From Streptomyces sp. NBC_01431 (lineage in GTDB: Bacteria; Actinomycetota; Actinomycetes; Streptomycetales; Streptomycetaceae), in the NCBI RefSeq assembly GCF_036231355.1, contig NZ_CP109496.1, positions 6,324,001 through 6,388,000 of the forward strand: a stretch of DNA of 64,000 nucleotides, given 5' to 3'. Both the position numbers and the translations under genes were made by a program. How positions within the stretch are numbered: the first letter of the stretch is position 1; each line of letters begins with the position of its first letter. The notes beneath the pieces are model-generated. The model was not told the origin of the DNA and ran no database searches. It was given only the letters and a program-made list of their open reading frames with translations. Below are positions 51,763-59,705 of this stretch, in pieces.

Positions 51763-52168
51763 ACGGCTCGCTCAACCGGCATGACGGCAGGGCGGTTTGG
51801 GATCTGGAGATGCGAGGGGAGGGGTGCGTTCAGCGTGAAGGCGTAAGGGAACGGCGCGAGGCGCGTCGCAGGGACCGTGCAGGGGGTCGGCTCAACAGGA
51901 AGAGGACCACACTCGACCGAAGTCGATGTGGGAGCGCGTGACCAGCCACTGCTGCGGATGCATGGCCCCAGTGGAACAGGCATCCGATGACGCGTCAACT
52001 GCGCTGAGACGCCCGGCTCACAGTGTGGACATGCTTGACAACCTCCAGCATGCGGCGCATAACCTCGGGAGCGGAAACCGTGCTGAGGGGCTCGGTTCCG
52101 CGCCGCTCGGCGCCGTGTGTTCGTGAAGGCCGTCCCGTACTCGATCGCCGCATCGATGGAGCCTTCGT
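51763..52168. other. 406-base leader region of the flavin oxidoreductase operon
   Basis: It holds a good promoter at 52035-52063, an imperfect hairpin at 51908-51930 (CACACTCGAC/GTCGATGTG) and another at about 52072-52102 (GCGGAAACC/GGTTCCGC). GTG 51938 opens a 62-codon frame starting MTSHCCGCMAPVEQA, which could be a leader peptide. The promoter lies inside it, so I do not annotate it as a gene. Confidence 0.4.
52035..52063 (+). promoter_or_regulatory. Promoter of the FAD-protein/LLM operon
   Basis: A consensus TTGACA (52035-52040), exactly 17 bases, and CATAAC (52058-52063) form the best sigma-70-type promoter in the window, about 100 bases before the start codon. Confidence 0.65.
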
Positions 52169-53956
52169 ATGTCCCTCACCCCTCCCCGCGCGTCCCTCGT
52201 GATCGTGGGGGCCGGTCCGCGCGGAACCGGATTCCTGGAGCGGCTCGCCGCCAACATCCCTTCCCTGTACGGGGACGAGCCCCTCGACGTCCACCTGGTG
52301 GACCCCTATCCCGCGGGCGGCGGACGGATCTGGCGCTCCGACCAGTCGCCCCTGCTGTGGATGAACTCCATGGCCGAGGACGTCACCATGTTCACCGACG
52401 AGACCGTCCAGCTGGAGGGCCCGGTGCGCCCCGGCCCCACCTTCGCCCAGTGGTCCGGCCGGGACGCGCGCGCCTTCCCCAGTCGACGGGCGCAGGGCGA
52501 GTACCTGCGCTGGGTGTACGAGGACGCGGTGGCCGCGCTGCCGCCCACGGTCACCGTGCACGAGCACCGCACGCGCGCCCGCCGCGTCACCGGCCCGCGC
52601 GAGGGCCGCCAGCGGGTGTGGCTCGACGGCCGCCGCGAGCCGCTGACCGCCGACGTGGTCGTGCTCACCCTCGGTCATCTGAACGCCGGATTAACCGCGG
52701 AACAAAGGGAGTTGGCGGACTTCGCCGACCGCCGCGCCCTGGTCTACCTGCCGCCCGCCTTCGCCGCGGACAGCGACCTTGCGCCCCTGCGTCCGGGCGA
52801 GCGCGTCATCGTCCGCGGCTTCGGACTCACCTTCATCGACCTGATGACCCTGCTCACGGAAGGCCGGGGCGGCCACTACGACGCCACCGGCGCCTACCAT
52901 CGCTCCGGCCGCGAGCCCGTGCTTTACGTCGGCTCCCGGCGCGGCGTGCCCTACCACTCCAAGCTCGGCTACGCCTGGCAGGGCGAACGCCCCGCGCTGC
53001 CGCGGTACTTCGGCCCCGCAGAGGTGGACGCGCTCCTCGCCCGGCCGGGCCGGCCCGACTTCCGCCGTGACATCTGGCCCCTGATCGACAAAGAGCTGGG
53101 CTTCGCCCACTACCACCGGCTGTTCACCGCCCACCCCGAGCGCACCGCCGTCGACTGGCCCGGCTTCGAGGAGAAGTACGCCGCCGCCGACCCCGGCAGC
53201 CCCGGCCTGCGGGCGCTGATCGCCGCGGCCGTCCCCGACCCCGCCGACCGCCTCGACCTCGAAGCCCTCGACCACCCGCTCGACGGGCTCCGCTTCCCCT
53301 CGTACGAGGCCCTCCAGGACGGCCTGCGCGGCTATCTGCTGGCAGATCTGACCAGACGTCATGATCCGTGCCGCAGCGCCGACTTGGCGGTCTTCCTCGG
53401 GCTGCTCTCGGTGTACGGACAGCTGCTGCGGATCGGTGACGTGGGTAGCTGGTGGCACGGGTTCTTCAGCTACCTGGCCTCCGGACCACCCGGCCCCCGG
53501 CTGCGTCAACTGCTCGCCCTGTCGGAGGCGGGGGTGGTGCGCTTCCTCGGCGCGGGGCTCGCCGTCGAGGCCGATGAGGCCAAGGGCGTCTTCCGGGCGC
53601 GCGGCGCCAGTGTGCCCGGGAAGGGGATCGAGGCGGCCGCGCTCGTCGAGGCGCGGCTGCCCGAGCCCGCCGCCGACCGCGTCGGCAGCCCGCTGCTGCG
53701 CTCGCTGTACGCGGCCGGGGCGGGCTCGGCCGCGACCGGCCTGCTCCAGGTCGACCCCGCCGACGGCCGGATCCTCGGACGCGACGGCCGGGCGCACCCG
53801 CGCCGGTTCGCGCTCGGGCCCTTCACCGTCGCCCGCTCGGCGGGGGCCTTCACCAGGCCGCGCACCGGGGGGCCCGCCTTCCGGCAGAACGACGCCACCG
53901 CCAGGGCCGCACTGAACGTCCTGCGCGACCTTGCGTGTCGCCCCCTCAGCGCCTGA
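52169..53956 (+). CDS. FAD/NAD(P)-binding protein with a TTA codon
   Basis: The 595-residue protein begins with the dinucleotide-binding motif LVIVGAGPRGTGFLERLAAN and has the PF13454-like pattern SDQSPLLWMNSMAEDVTMFT and VVVLTLGHLNAG, so it probably carries FAD. Middle and C-terminal regions (FGLTFIDLMTLLTEGRGG, NDATARAALNVLRDL) match the same family. The substrate is unknown; some relatives are hydroxylases. Leu175 is encoded by TTA (52691-52693), so translation should need the bldA tRNA. GGAG lies seven bases before ATG 52169. First gene of an operon with two LLM flavoenzymes. Confidence 0.85.
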   Translation: MSLTPPRASLVIVGAGPRGTGFLERLAANIPSLYGDEPLDVHLVDPYPAGGGRIWRSDQSPLLWMNSMAEDVTMFTDETVQLEGPVRPGPTFAQWSGRDARAFPSRRAQGEYLRWVYEDAVAALPPTVTVHEHRTRARRVTGPREGRQRVWLDGRREPLTADVVVLTLGHLNAGLTAEQRELADFADRRALVYLPPAFAADSDLAPLRPGERVIVRGFGLTFIDLMTLLTEGRGGHYDATGAYHRSGREPVLYVGSRRGVPYHSKLGYAWQGERPALPRYFGPAEVDALLARPGRPDFRRDIWPLIDKELGFAHYHRLFTAHPERTAVDWPGFEEKYAAADPGSPGLRALIAAAVPDPADRLDLEALDHPLDGLRFPSYEALQDGLRGYLLADLTRRHDPCRSADLAVFLGLLSVYGQLLRIGDVGSWWHGFFSYLASGPPGPRLRQLLALSEAGVVRFLGAGLAVEADEAKGVFRARGASVPGKGIEAAALVEARLPEPAADRVGSPLLRSLYAAGAGSAATGLLQVDPADGRILGRDGRAHPRRFALGPFTVARSAGAFTRPRTGGPAFRQNDATARAALNVLRDLACRPLSA

Positions 53957-54011
53957 CGGCCGTCACCCCCTGCGCTGCCGCGCGCCCACCCATGCCAGAA
54001 AGGTCCACCCC

Positions 54012-55025
54012 ATGCCCGCACCCCTGGTCCGGAGCCCCGTGCATCTCGCCGTCGCCATCGACGGCGCGGGGCACTACGACGCCGCCCACTTCACCGCCCT
54101 CGCACGGCTCGCCGAGCGGGGGACACTCGACTTCGTGACGCTGGGGGACTCCTTCGCGCGGCCGGGTCTGGACGCCCCGGCCGTGTTGGCCCGCGTCGCG
54201 CCCGCCACCGAACGCATCGGGCTCGTCCCCGCCGTGAACACCACCCACACCGAGCCGTTCCACGTCTCCTCGGCCATCGCGACGCTGGACTGGGTGAGCC
54301 GCGGGCGGGCCGGCTGGAGCCCCGAGGTGTCCACCACCGAGACCGAGGCGAGGCTCTTCGGGCGGCGGCCCGCCGCGAACGCGGCCGACGCGTGGCACGA
54401 GGCGGGCGAAGTCGCCGACGTGGCGGCCAGGCTGTGGGACTCATGGGAGGACGACGCCGAGATCCGCGACGAGTCGACAGGCCGCTTCGTTGACCGCGAC
54501 AAACTGCACCACGTCGACTTCGAGGGGCGTACGTTCTCGGTGCGCGGCCCCGCCATCGTGCCTCGACCGCCCCAGGGCCACCCGGTCACGGTCATCGACG
54601 CGACCGCCGCGAGGCCGCGGGCCGCCGCCGTACGCCACGCCGACGTCGCGCTCGTCCGTACCCAGGACCCACTGTCCGCGCGGACCACCCGCCAGGAGCT
54701 GCGCGACCGGGCCCGCGCGCACGGCCGGGACCCCGAACGGCTGCGGGTGCTCGGCTCGGTCCCGGTGGAACTGCACACCACCGCCGACGCCGTGGAACTG
54801 GCCGCACTCATCGGCGACTGGCACGCGCAGGGCGCCGTCGACGGCTTCCACCTGCGCCCGGCCGACCCCGAGCGCGACCTCGGCCTCCTCGTCGGCGCCA
54901 CCGTGCCGGTCCTCCAGCACCGCTGTCTGCTCCGGCGCTTCTATCCGGGCGCCACGCTCCGCGAACACCTGGGACTGGCCCGGCCCGTCAACCAGTACGC
55001 CCTCACAGGGGGAAGCCCGTCATGA
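54012..55025 (+). CDS. LLM-class flavin-dependent oxidoreductase (first)
   Basis: The 337-residue luciferase-like TIM-barrel protein has LARLAERGTLDFVTLGDSFA, ATERIGLVPAVNTTHTEPFH, ATLDWVSRGRAGWSPEVSTT and a C-terminal HLRPADPERDLGLLVGA. These proteins use FMNH2 supplied by a reductase to oxygenate or desulfonate small molecules. It is shorter than the NtaA class and lacks part of the usual insertion region. ATG 54012 is preceded by GAAAGG. It lies 55 bases after the FAD protein and overlaps the next gene (ATGA). Confidence 0.85.
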   Translation: MPAPLVRSPVHLAVAIDGAGHYDAAHFTALARLAERGTLDFVTLGDSFARPGLDAPAVLARVAPATERIGLVPAVNTTHTEPFHVSSAIATLDWVSRGRAGWSPEVSTTETEARLFGRRPAANAADAWHEAGEVADVAARLWDSWEDDAEIRDESTGRFVDRDKLHHVDFEGRTFSVRGPAIVPRPPQGHPVTVIDATAARPRAAAVRHADVALVRTQDPLSARTTRQELRDRARAHGRDPERLRVLGSVPVELHTTADAVELAALIGDWHAQGAVDGFHLRPADPERDLGLLVGATVPVLQHRCLLRRFYPGATLREHLGLARPVNQYALTGGSPS

Positions 55026-56314
55026 CCGAGCCCAAGAAGCACATCCACCTGGCCGCCCACTTCCCCGGCGTCAACAACACCACCGTCTGGGCGGACCCGC
55101 GCTCCGGATCGCAGATCGACTTCTCGTCGTTCGAGCACCTCGCCCGGACCGCCGAACGCGGCACGTTCGACTTCTTCTTCCTCGCCGAGGGACTGCGGCT
55201 GCGCGAACACAAGGGCCGCATCCACGATCTCGACGTGGTGGGAAGGCCCGAGTCGATCACCCTGCTCAACGCGCTGGCCGCCGTCACCGACCGGCTGGGG
55301 CTCGCCGCCACCGTCAACGCGACCTTCAACGAGCCATACGAGACCGCCCGCCGCTTCGCCTCGCTCGACCACCTCAGCGGCGGGCGGGCCGCCTGGAACG
55401 TGGTCACCTCGCCCGATGCCTTCACCGGTGAGAACTTCCGGCGCGGCGGCTACCTCGACCGCGGGGACCGGTACTCACGGGCCGCCGAATTCGTGGCCAC
55501 CGCACGGCAGTTGTGGGACTCGTGGCCCCCTGGCGGCGAGCCCCGCCCGTTCGCCCACCACGGGCGGCACTTCCGAGTCGAGGGTACGTTCGGCGTGCCG
55601 CGCTCCCCGCAGGGCCACCCCGTTGTCATCCAGGCCGGTGACTCCGGCGAAGGCCGCGAGTTCGCCGCCTCGTGCGCCGACGTCGCCTTCACCCGGCACG
55701 GGACCCTGGAGGCGGGCCGCGCCTTCTACGCCGACGTGAAGGGGCGCCTGGCCGCGTACGGCAGGGAACCCGGCGACCTCAAGATCATGCCCGGGGTCAC
55801 CTTCGTCCTCGGCGACACCGCGGCCGAGGCGCAGGAGAAGGCCGCCGAGATCCGCCACCGTCAGATCTCGCCGCAGAACGCGATCCTCGCCCTCGAACAG
55901 GTCTGGGGCCGTGACCTGTCCGGCTACGACCCCGACGGCCCCCTCCCCGACATCGACCCGGACCCCGAATCCGCCCTCGCGCAGGGCCGGGTGAAGATCG
56001 CCGACCCCTTCGCGACGGCCGCCAAGTGGCGGGCCCTGTCCGAGGCCAAGGGGCTCTCCATCCGGCAGACCGTCATCGAGAACACCGGCCGTCAGTCCTT
56101 CATCGGCACCCCGCAGACGGTGGCCGCCGAACTCGACGCGTTCGTTCAGGGCGGCGCGGCCGACGGCTTCATCCTCGTACCCCACCTCACGCCCGGCGGC
56201 CTGGACGACTTCGTCGACCAGGTGGTGCCGCTGCTCCGGGAACGGGGCGCGTTCCGCACGGAATACGGCGGGTCCACGCTGCGCTCGCACCTCGGGCTGC
56301 ACACCCCGGCATGA
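55022..56314 (+). CDS. LLM-class monooxygenase, NtaA/SnaA/DszA type
   Basis: The 430-residue FMN-dependent monooxygenase has the family pattern KHIHLAAHFPGVNNTTVWAD, FEHLARTAERGTFDFFFLAE, SLDHLSGGRAAWNVVTSPDA, NFRRGGYLDRGDRYSRAAEF and HPVVIQAGDSGEGREFAA. Relatives oxidise nitrilotriacetate, dibenzothiophene sulfone, or siderophore- and sulfur-containing compounds. With the two upstream genes it forms a three-gene oxidative unit; no transporter or flavin reductase adjoins. Whether it serves sulfur scavenging is inference. Confidence 0.9.
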   Translation: MTEPKKHIHLAAHFPGVNNTTVWADPRSGSQIDFSSFEHLARTAERGTFDFFFLAEGLRLREHKGRIHDLDVVGRPESITLLNALAAVTDRLGLAATVNATFNEPYETARRFASLDHLSGGRAAWNVVTSPDAFTGENFRRGGYLDRGDRYSRAAEFVATARQLWDSWPPGGEPRPFAHHGRHFRVEGTFGVPRSPQGHPVVIQAGDSGEGREFAASCADVAFTRHGTLEAGRAFYADVKGRLAAYGREPGDLKIMPGVTFVLGDTAAEAQEKAAEIRHRQISPQNAILALEQVWGRDLSGYDPDGPLPDIDPDPESALAQGRVKIADPFATAAKWRALSEAKGLSIRQTVIENTGRQSFIGTPQTVAAELDAFVQGGAADGFILVPHLTPGGLDDFVDQVVPLLRERGAFRTEYGGSTLRSHLGLHTPA

Positions 56315-56724
56315 AGGGCACCAACTGACGCCAGACGGACGGCAGTTGACCGGAGAGGTGCGACTCGGGGGCCGACGCCGGGCCCATCGAGGTGTCGCGC
56401 ATCGCCCAGGACGAGCGGCGGCTCGTGGTGCCCTGCGCCTTCGCCGACCACTTCATCCGCCCCTTCCCGCCCCCGGGCAACACCCTCCCCATCGACATCG
56501 AGGCGGGGGGCGCGACATCCGCACCAACTGAGCCCCGCGCACGCCTCCTTGAGTGGACCGGCCCGAAAGGCGCCCTTGCGCTTGACGGCCGGGCCGCCGA
56601 ATACTCCTCCGCAGCGCTTGTCAGGAGCACGGCTTGCGTCTTGTTGTGCTGCCGTCATCCCTGGCCGCGCCTCACGGGGTCCCCCCACTCCTGGGCCCCT
56701 CGATTCCCCTCGGGAGGAAAAGAA
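56315..56724. other. 410-base region with a coding-like remnant
   Basis: A stretch at about 56352-56515 reads as ADAGPIEVSRIAQDERRLVV then FADHFIRPFPPPG with strongly GC-biased third positions, yet has a stop just upstream and no start or SD. It may be the relic of a decayed gene. The remainder up to the protease SD shows nothing clear. Confidence 0.3.
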
Positions 56725-57630
56725 GTGAGGATCAAGCGCACCACCCCCACACACCGCTCCGGTCCCTCAAGACGCACCAAGTTCGCCGCCGTCGCGACCG
56801 GCCTGCTCGCGGCCGCCGCCATAGCCGTACCCAACGCCAGCGCCACCCCCAGCCACACCTTCGGGGCCGCCGCCCTGACCGCCGCGAACGACGCCGTGCG
56901 CGGGGCGGACGTGGCCGGAACCGCCTGGAGCGTGGACAGCGCGACCGGCAAGGTCGACGTCACCGCCGACTCGACCGTCTCGGCCGCCGACATAGCCAGA
57001 ATCAAGCGCGAGGCCGGGGCCAACGCGGGCGCCATAAGCATCCAGCGGGTCCCGGGCAGGTTCAGCAAGCTGCTCTCCGGCGGGGACCCGATCTACACCA
57101 CCAGCTGGCGCTGCTCCCTCGGCTTCAACGTCAAGAAGGGCTCCACGTACTACTTCCTGACGGCCGGGCACTGCACCCAGGGGTACCCGAACTACTACAC
57201 GAGCACCTCGCACTCGACGAGCATCGGCCCGACCGTCGCCACCAGCTTCCCGGGCAACGACTACGGTCTCGTGCAGTACAGCAACACCTCGCTCGCGCAC
57301 CCGAGCGCCGTCGGCAGCCAGCGCATCACCAGTGCCGCCAACCCGAGCGTCGGCCAGAGCGTCACCCGCCGCGGCTCGACCAGCGGCATCCACAGCGGCA
57401 AGGTCACCGCGCTCAACCAGACGGTCAACTACGGCAACGGCGACATCGTCTCCGGCCTCATCCGGACCACCGTGTGCGCCGAGCCCGGCGACTCCGGCGG
57501 CCCGCTCTACTCCGGATCCACCGCCCTCGGACTCACCTCGGGCGGCAGCGGAGACTGCACCTCCGGCGGCACGACCTTCTTCCAGCCGGTGGTCGAGGCC
57601 ATGAACGCCTATGGCGTGAGCCTTTTCTGA
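56725..57630 (+). CDS. Secreted S1-family serine protease (streptogrisin type)
   Basis: The 301-residue preproprotein has a signal peptide (RRTKFAAVATGLLAAAAIAV, ending NASA before TPS) and a short alpha-lytic-type propeptide (ADIARIKREAG region). The mature chymotrypsin-fold protease starts near residue 115. The triad is His149 (TAGHC), Asp179 (PGNDYGLVQ) and Ser257 (PGDSGGP). Cysteines flank the His and Ser as in streptogrisins A/B. GTG 56725 has GGGAGG seven bases upstream. A terminator follows. Confidence 0.93.
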   Translation: MRIKRTTPTHRSGPSRRTKFAAVATGLLAAAAIAVPNASATPSHTFGAAALTAANDAVRGADVAGTAWSVDSATGKVDVTADSTVSAADIARIKREAGANAGAISIQRVPGRFSKLLSGGDPIYTTSWRCSLGFNVKKGSTYYFLTAGHCTQGYPNYYTSTSHSTSIGPTVATSFPGNDYGLVQYSNTSLAHPSAVGSQRITSAANPSVGQSVTRRGSTSGIHSGKVTALNQTVNYGNGDIVSGLIRTTVCAEPGDSGGPLYSGSTALGLTSGGSGDCTSGGTTFFQPVVEAMNAYGVSLF

Positions 57631-57663
57631 CGATACGTCACCATCAGTGCGGCGAACGCCGAC

Positions 57664-57699
57664 GAAGCCCTCGTCCCGGGAGAACCGGACGGGGGCTTC
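57664..57699 (+). terminator. Hairpin terminator of the protease gene
   Basis: GAAGCCCTCGTCC (57664-57676) and GGACGGGGGCTTC (57687-57699) pair over 13 positions with one G-U, 33 bases after the stop; the loop can pair partly. No T run follows. Confidence 0.75.
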
Positions 57700-57794
57700 C
57701 GACTGGACGTGTTGCGCTGATTTGAGAGGATGTGAAAGGGCGGAGCGGAAAAGGTCCGAAGGTGGCCGGCGCCGGACACACGGGGTGAGACGCA

Positions 57795-58274
57795 GTGAAG
57801 CGCATCGGAGTGACCGGCCACCGGGACATCCCGGCCGAGGCCTTCGCGGAGATCCGCGACCGGCTGCGGTCGCTGCTCTGCGGCCACGACGGCTCCCTGG
57901 AGGCGCTCTCCAGCCTCGCCACCGGCGCCGACCAGCTCTTCGCCTCGATCGCCCTGGACTGCGGCGCCGCCCTCACCGTGGTGATCCCCAGCGGCGACTA
58001 CGAGACGGGCTTCGCGGACGCGGCCGAACTCGCCCGCTACCGGGGCCTGAAGCGCCGTGCCAGCCAGGAGGTCGCGCTCGGCTACCCGCACTCCACGGAC
58101 GAGGCCTACTACGCGGCCGGGGCCTACATCGCGGACAACTGCGACCGGCTCGTCGCCGTCTGGGACGGGCTGCCCGCCCGCGGGCTCGGCGGCACCGGCG
58201 ACATCGTCCAGTACGCCCGGAGTCTCGGCCGGCCCGTCACCGTCATCTGGCGCGACGGCACCCGCCGGGCATGA
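57795..58274 (+). CDS. SLOG-like (LOG/DprA-fold) nucleotide-binding protein
   Basis: The 159-residue Rossmann-fold protein begins KRIGVTGHRDIPAEAFAEIR. It has SSLATGADQLFASIALDCGA, AYYAAGAYIADNCDRLVAVW and the glycine loop GLGGTGDIVQYARSLGRPVT. This matches the SLOG superfamily, predicted to bind or process nucleotide signals in bacterial conflict systems. There is no catalytic domain beyond it. The GTG start has only a weak SD. It ends 11 bases from the stop of the convergent SLATT-type gene, and together they form a sensor/effector candidate pair. Confidence 0.75.
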   Translation: MKRIGVTGHRDIPAEAFAEIRDRLRSLLCGHDGSLEALSSLATGADQLFASIALDCGAALTVVIPSGDYETGFADAAELARYRGLKRRASQEVALGYPHSTDEAYYAAGAYIADNCDRLVAVWDGLPARGLGGTGDIVQYARSLGRPVTVIWRDGTRRA

Positions 58275-58285
58275 GCCGGATCCGG

Positions 58286-59242
58286 TCAACTCCGCAGCCG
58301 CGCCAGCCAGTCCGTGTGCTGCGGCGAGACGACGCGCTCGGTCTCGTACACGGCCTGCGGCCACTGCCGTTCGGTCACCATGTTCTCCATGGCCACATGC
58401 ATCTCCATCAGGTCCTGCTCCACGAGGGAATGGGCCGAGATCAGCGGCTGATGGCGCCGGATCTCGCTCCACGCGAGACACGCCGCGGCCGCTGCCGACA
58501 GAAGGCCCGCCAGATTCATCCCCTGCACGACCGAGAAGGTCTGGAGCGTGGTGAAGAACAGGGCGAGGAGGGTGAGCAGCGTGATCGCCGTCGACCACAG
58601 CCTGGTCGCCCGCCGGGAGGTCTCCTGGCGGCGCCGGTACCAGTTGCGCTGCTCGATCAGCCGGTCGCGTACGTACGTCTCCTTGCGTACGTTGAACGAC
58701 TTGCCCCGTAAGTCCCGCATGCCCGGCGTGACGAGTTCCCCAAGGCCCGGCTCCCCGTGGTCGCGGGGGTCGCGCCAGCCGACCTTCTTCAGCTCCCGCA
58801 GGCCCTCCTCGACGCGGGTGACGAACAGCCCCTCCGGGTCGGGGGCGGACAGATCGAAAGGAGCCCCGTGCACGGCGTAGCGCCAGCACATGGATTTGAT
58901 GAACTCGGCGGCCGAGCGGTTGAGTTGCCAGTGCGAGGCGGCATGGCGCCGGGCCGCCCCGAAGCCGGCGAGCAGCACCCCCGCGTAGGCCAGCGCGCTC
59001 AGCGCGCTGAGCACCTCGAAGTCCTGGCCGACCCGCACCTGCGGCAGTGCCGCCGCCAGTGCGCCGGTGACGAGCAGCGAGAGCTGAGCGCGGGTGATCT
59101 TGAGGGCGGACTGCTGGCGGCCGATCGCCAGCGCGTCCGCGTGGTGGAAGAGGCCCGGCAGATCCGCGTTCCGGAAGACCATGCTCTGCAGTGGGCCGGG
59201 AATCGCCGTCACGTGCACCCCCGTCTGCGGTTTTGCCTTCAT
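58286..59242 (-). CDS. SLATT/DUF4231-type membrane protein with a TTA codon
   Basis: The 318-residue protein has two helix pairs: about residues 53-70 and 77-96, and 215-236 and 243-262. The second pair is preceded by RDRLIEQRNWYRRRQETSRR, a pattern typical of DUF4231. SLATT proteins are predicted 2TM effectors working with SLOG or SMODS partners. Leu178 is TTA (58709-58711), implying bldA dependence. ATG 59242 lacks an SD, and a later ATG (MVFRNADLPGLF) is possible. It is divergent from the FxSxx precursor gene and convergent with the SLOG-like gene. Confidence 0.75.
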   Translation of the reverse strand: MKAKPQTGVHVTAIPGPLQSMVFRNADLPGLFHHADALAIGRQQSALKITRAQLSLLVTGALAAALPQVRVGQDFEVLSALSALAYAGVLLAGFGAARRHAASHWQLNRSAAEFIKSMCWRYAVHGAPFDLSAPDPEGLFVTRVEEGLRELKKVGWRDPRDHGEPGLGELVTPGMRDLRGKSFNVRKETYVRDRLIEQRNWYRRRQETSRRATRLWSTAITLLTLLALFFTTLQTFSVVQGMNLAGLLSAAAAACLAWSEIRRHQPLISAHSLVEQDLMEMHVAMENMVTERQWPQAVYETERVVSPQHTDWLARLRS

Positions 59243-59389
59243 CCATAGGAAGGGACGGCAGCCGCGCGCCTCGATTGCGCGCTCCACCCCCCCGGTGGAG
59301 ATGAGAGTAAAGTCGTCCCGCCGACACTGCAACGGTGCATGTGCCGGTGCCACTGTCCACGTGCGTTTATCACACACCGAGGGACGAAC

Positions 59390-59566
59390 GTGAAAAGCTC
59401 CGTGAATTCAGCCCCATTCGCCGCTGCGAAGAAGGACCGAGTGTCGCTGGCCGAACTGGCCGCGAAGGGTGCGGACAGCAAGGCCGACAAGTCGCTCAGC
59501 AGGGTTCTGCCCATCTGTGGTGACGGCCGCCCGGCGGCCGCGGCCACCTTCAACTCGGCGCTCTGA
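59390..59566 (+). CDS. FxSxx-COOH RiPP precursor peptide
   Basis: A 58-residue peptide reads from GTG 59390 (GAGGGA five bases upstream). The leader contains RVSLAELAAKG and ends with a Gly/Ala linker into ATFNSAL. The final five residues, Phe-Asn-Ser-Ala-Leu, fit the FxSxx C-terminus that names this RiPP family, in which a radical SAM enzyme (FxsB) crosslinks the aromatic ring to the third residue. The maturase gene lies 139 bases downstream. The peptide also has one internal Cys (PICGDGR). Activity unknown. Confidence 0.88.
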   Translation: MKSSVNSAPFAAAKKDRVSLAELAAKGADSKADKSLSRVLPICGDGRPAAAATFNSAL

Positions 59567-59586
59567 CAGGTGCGTTGAGGATCAAC

Positions 59587-59610
59587 CCCCGCCGGGTACG
59601 CCCGGCGGGG
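59587..59610 (+). terminator. Attenuator-type hairpin between precursor and maturase
   Basis: CCCCGCCGGG and CCCGGCGGGG form a perfect 10-bp stem with a TACG loop, 20 bases after the precursor stop. Without a T run it probably slows or partly stops transcription, letting the precursor be made in excess of the enzyme. Confidence 0.6.
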
Positions 59611-59705
59611 ACCCTGTGACGCACGGCCAGTGCCGGGGCCGGCGAGAATTCCGGGTCAACTCCCGTTGTGGGCGGCCGAATTCCTTTTCTCGCTAAACTG
59701 GCCGA

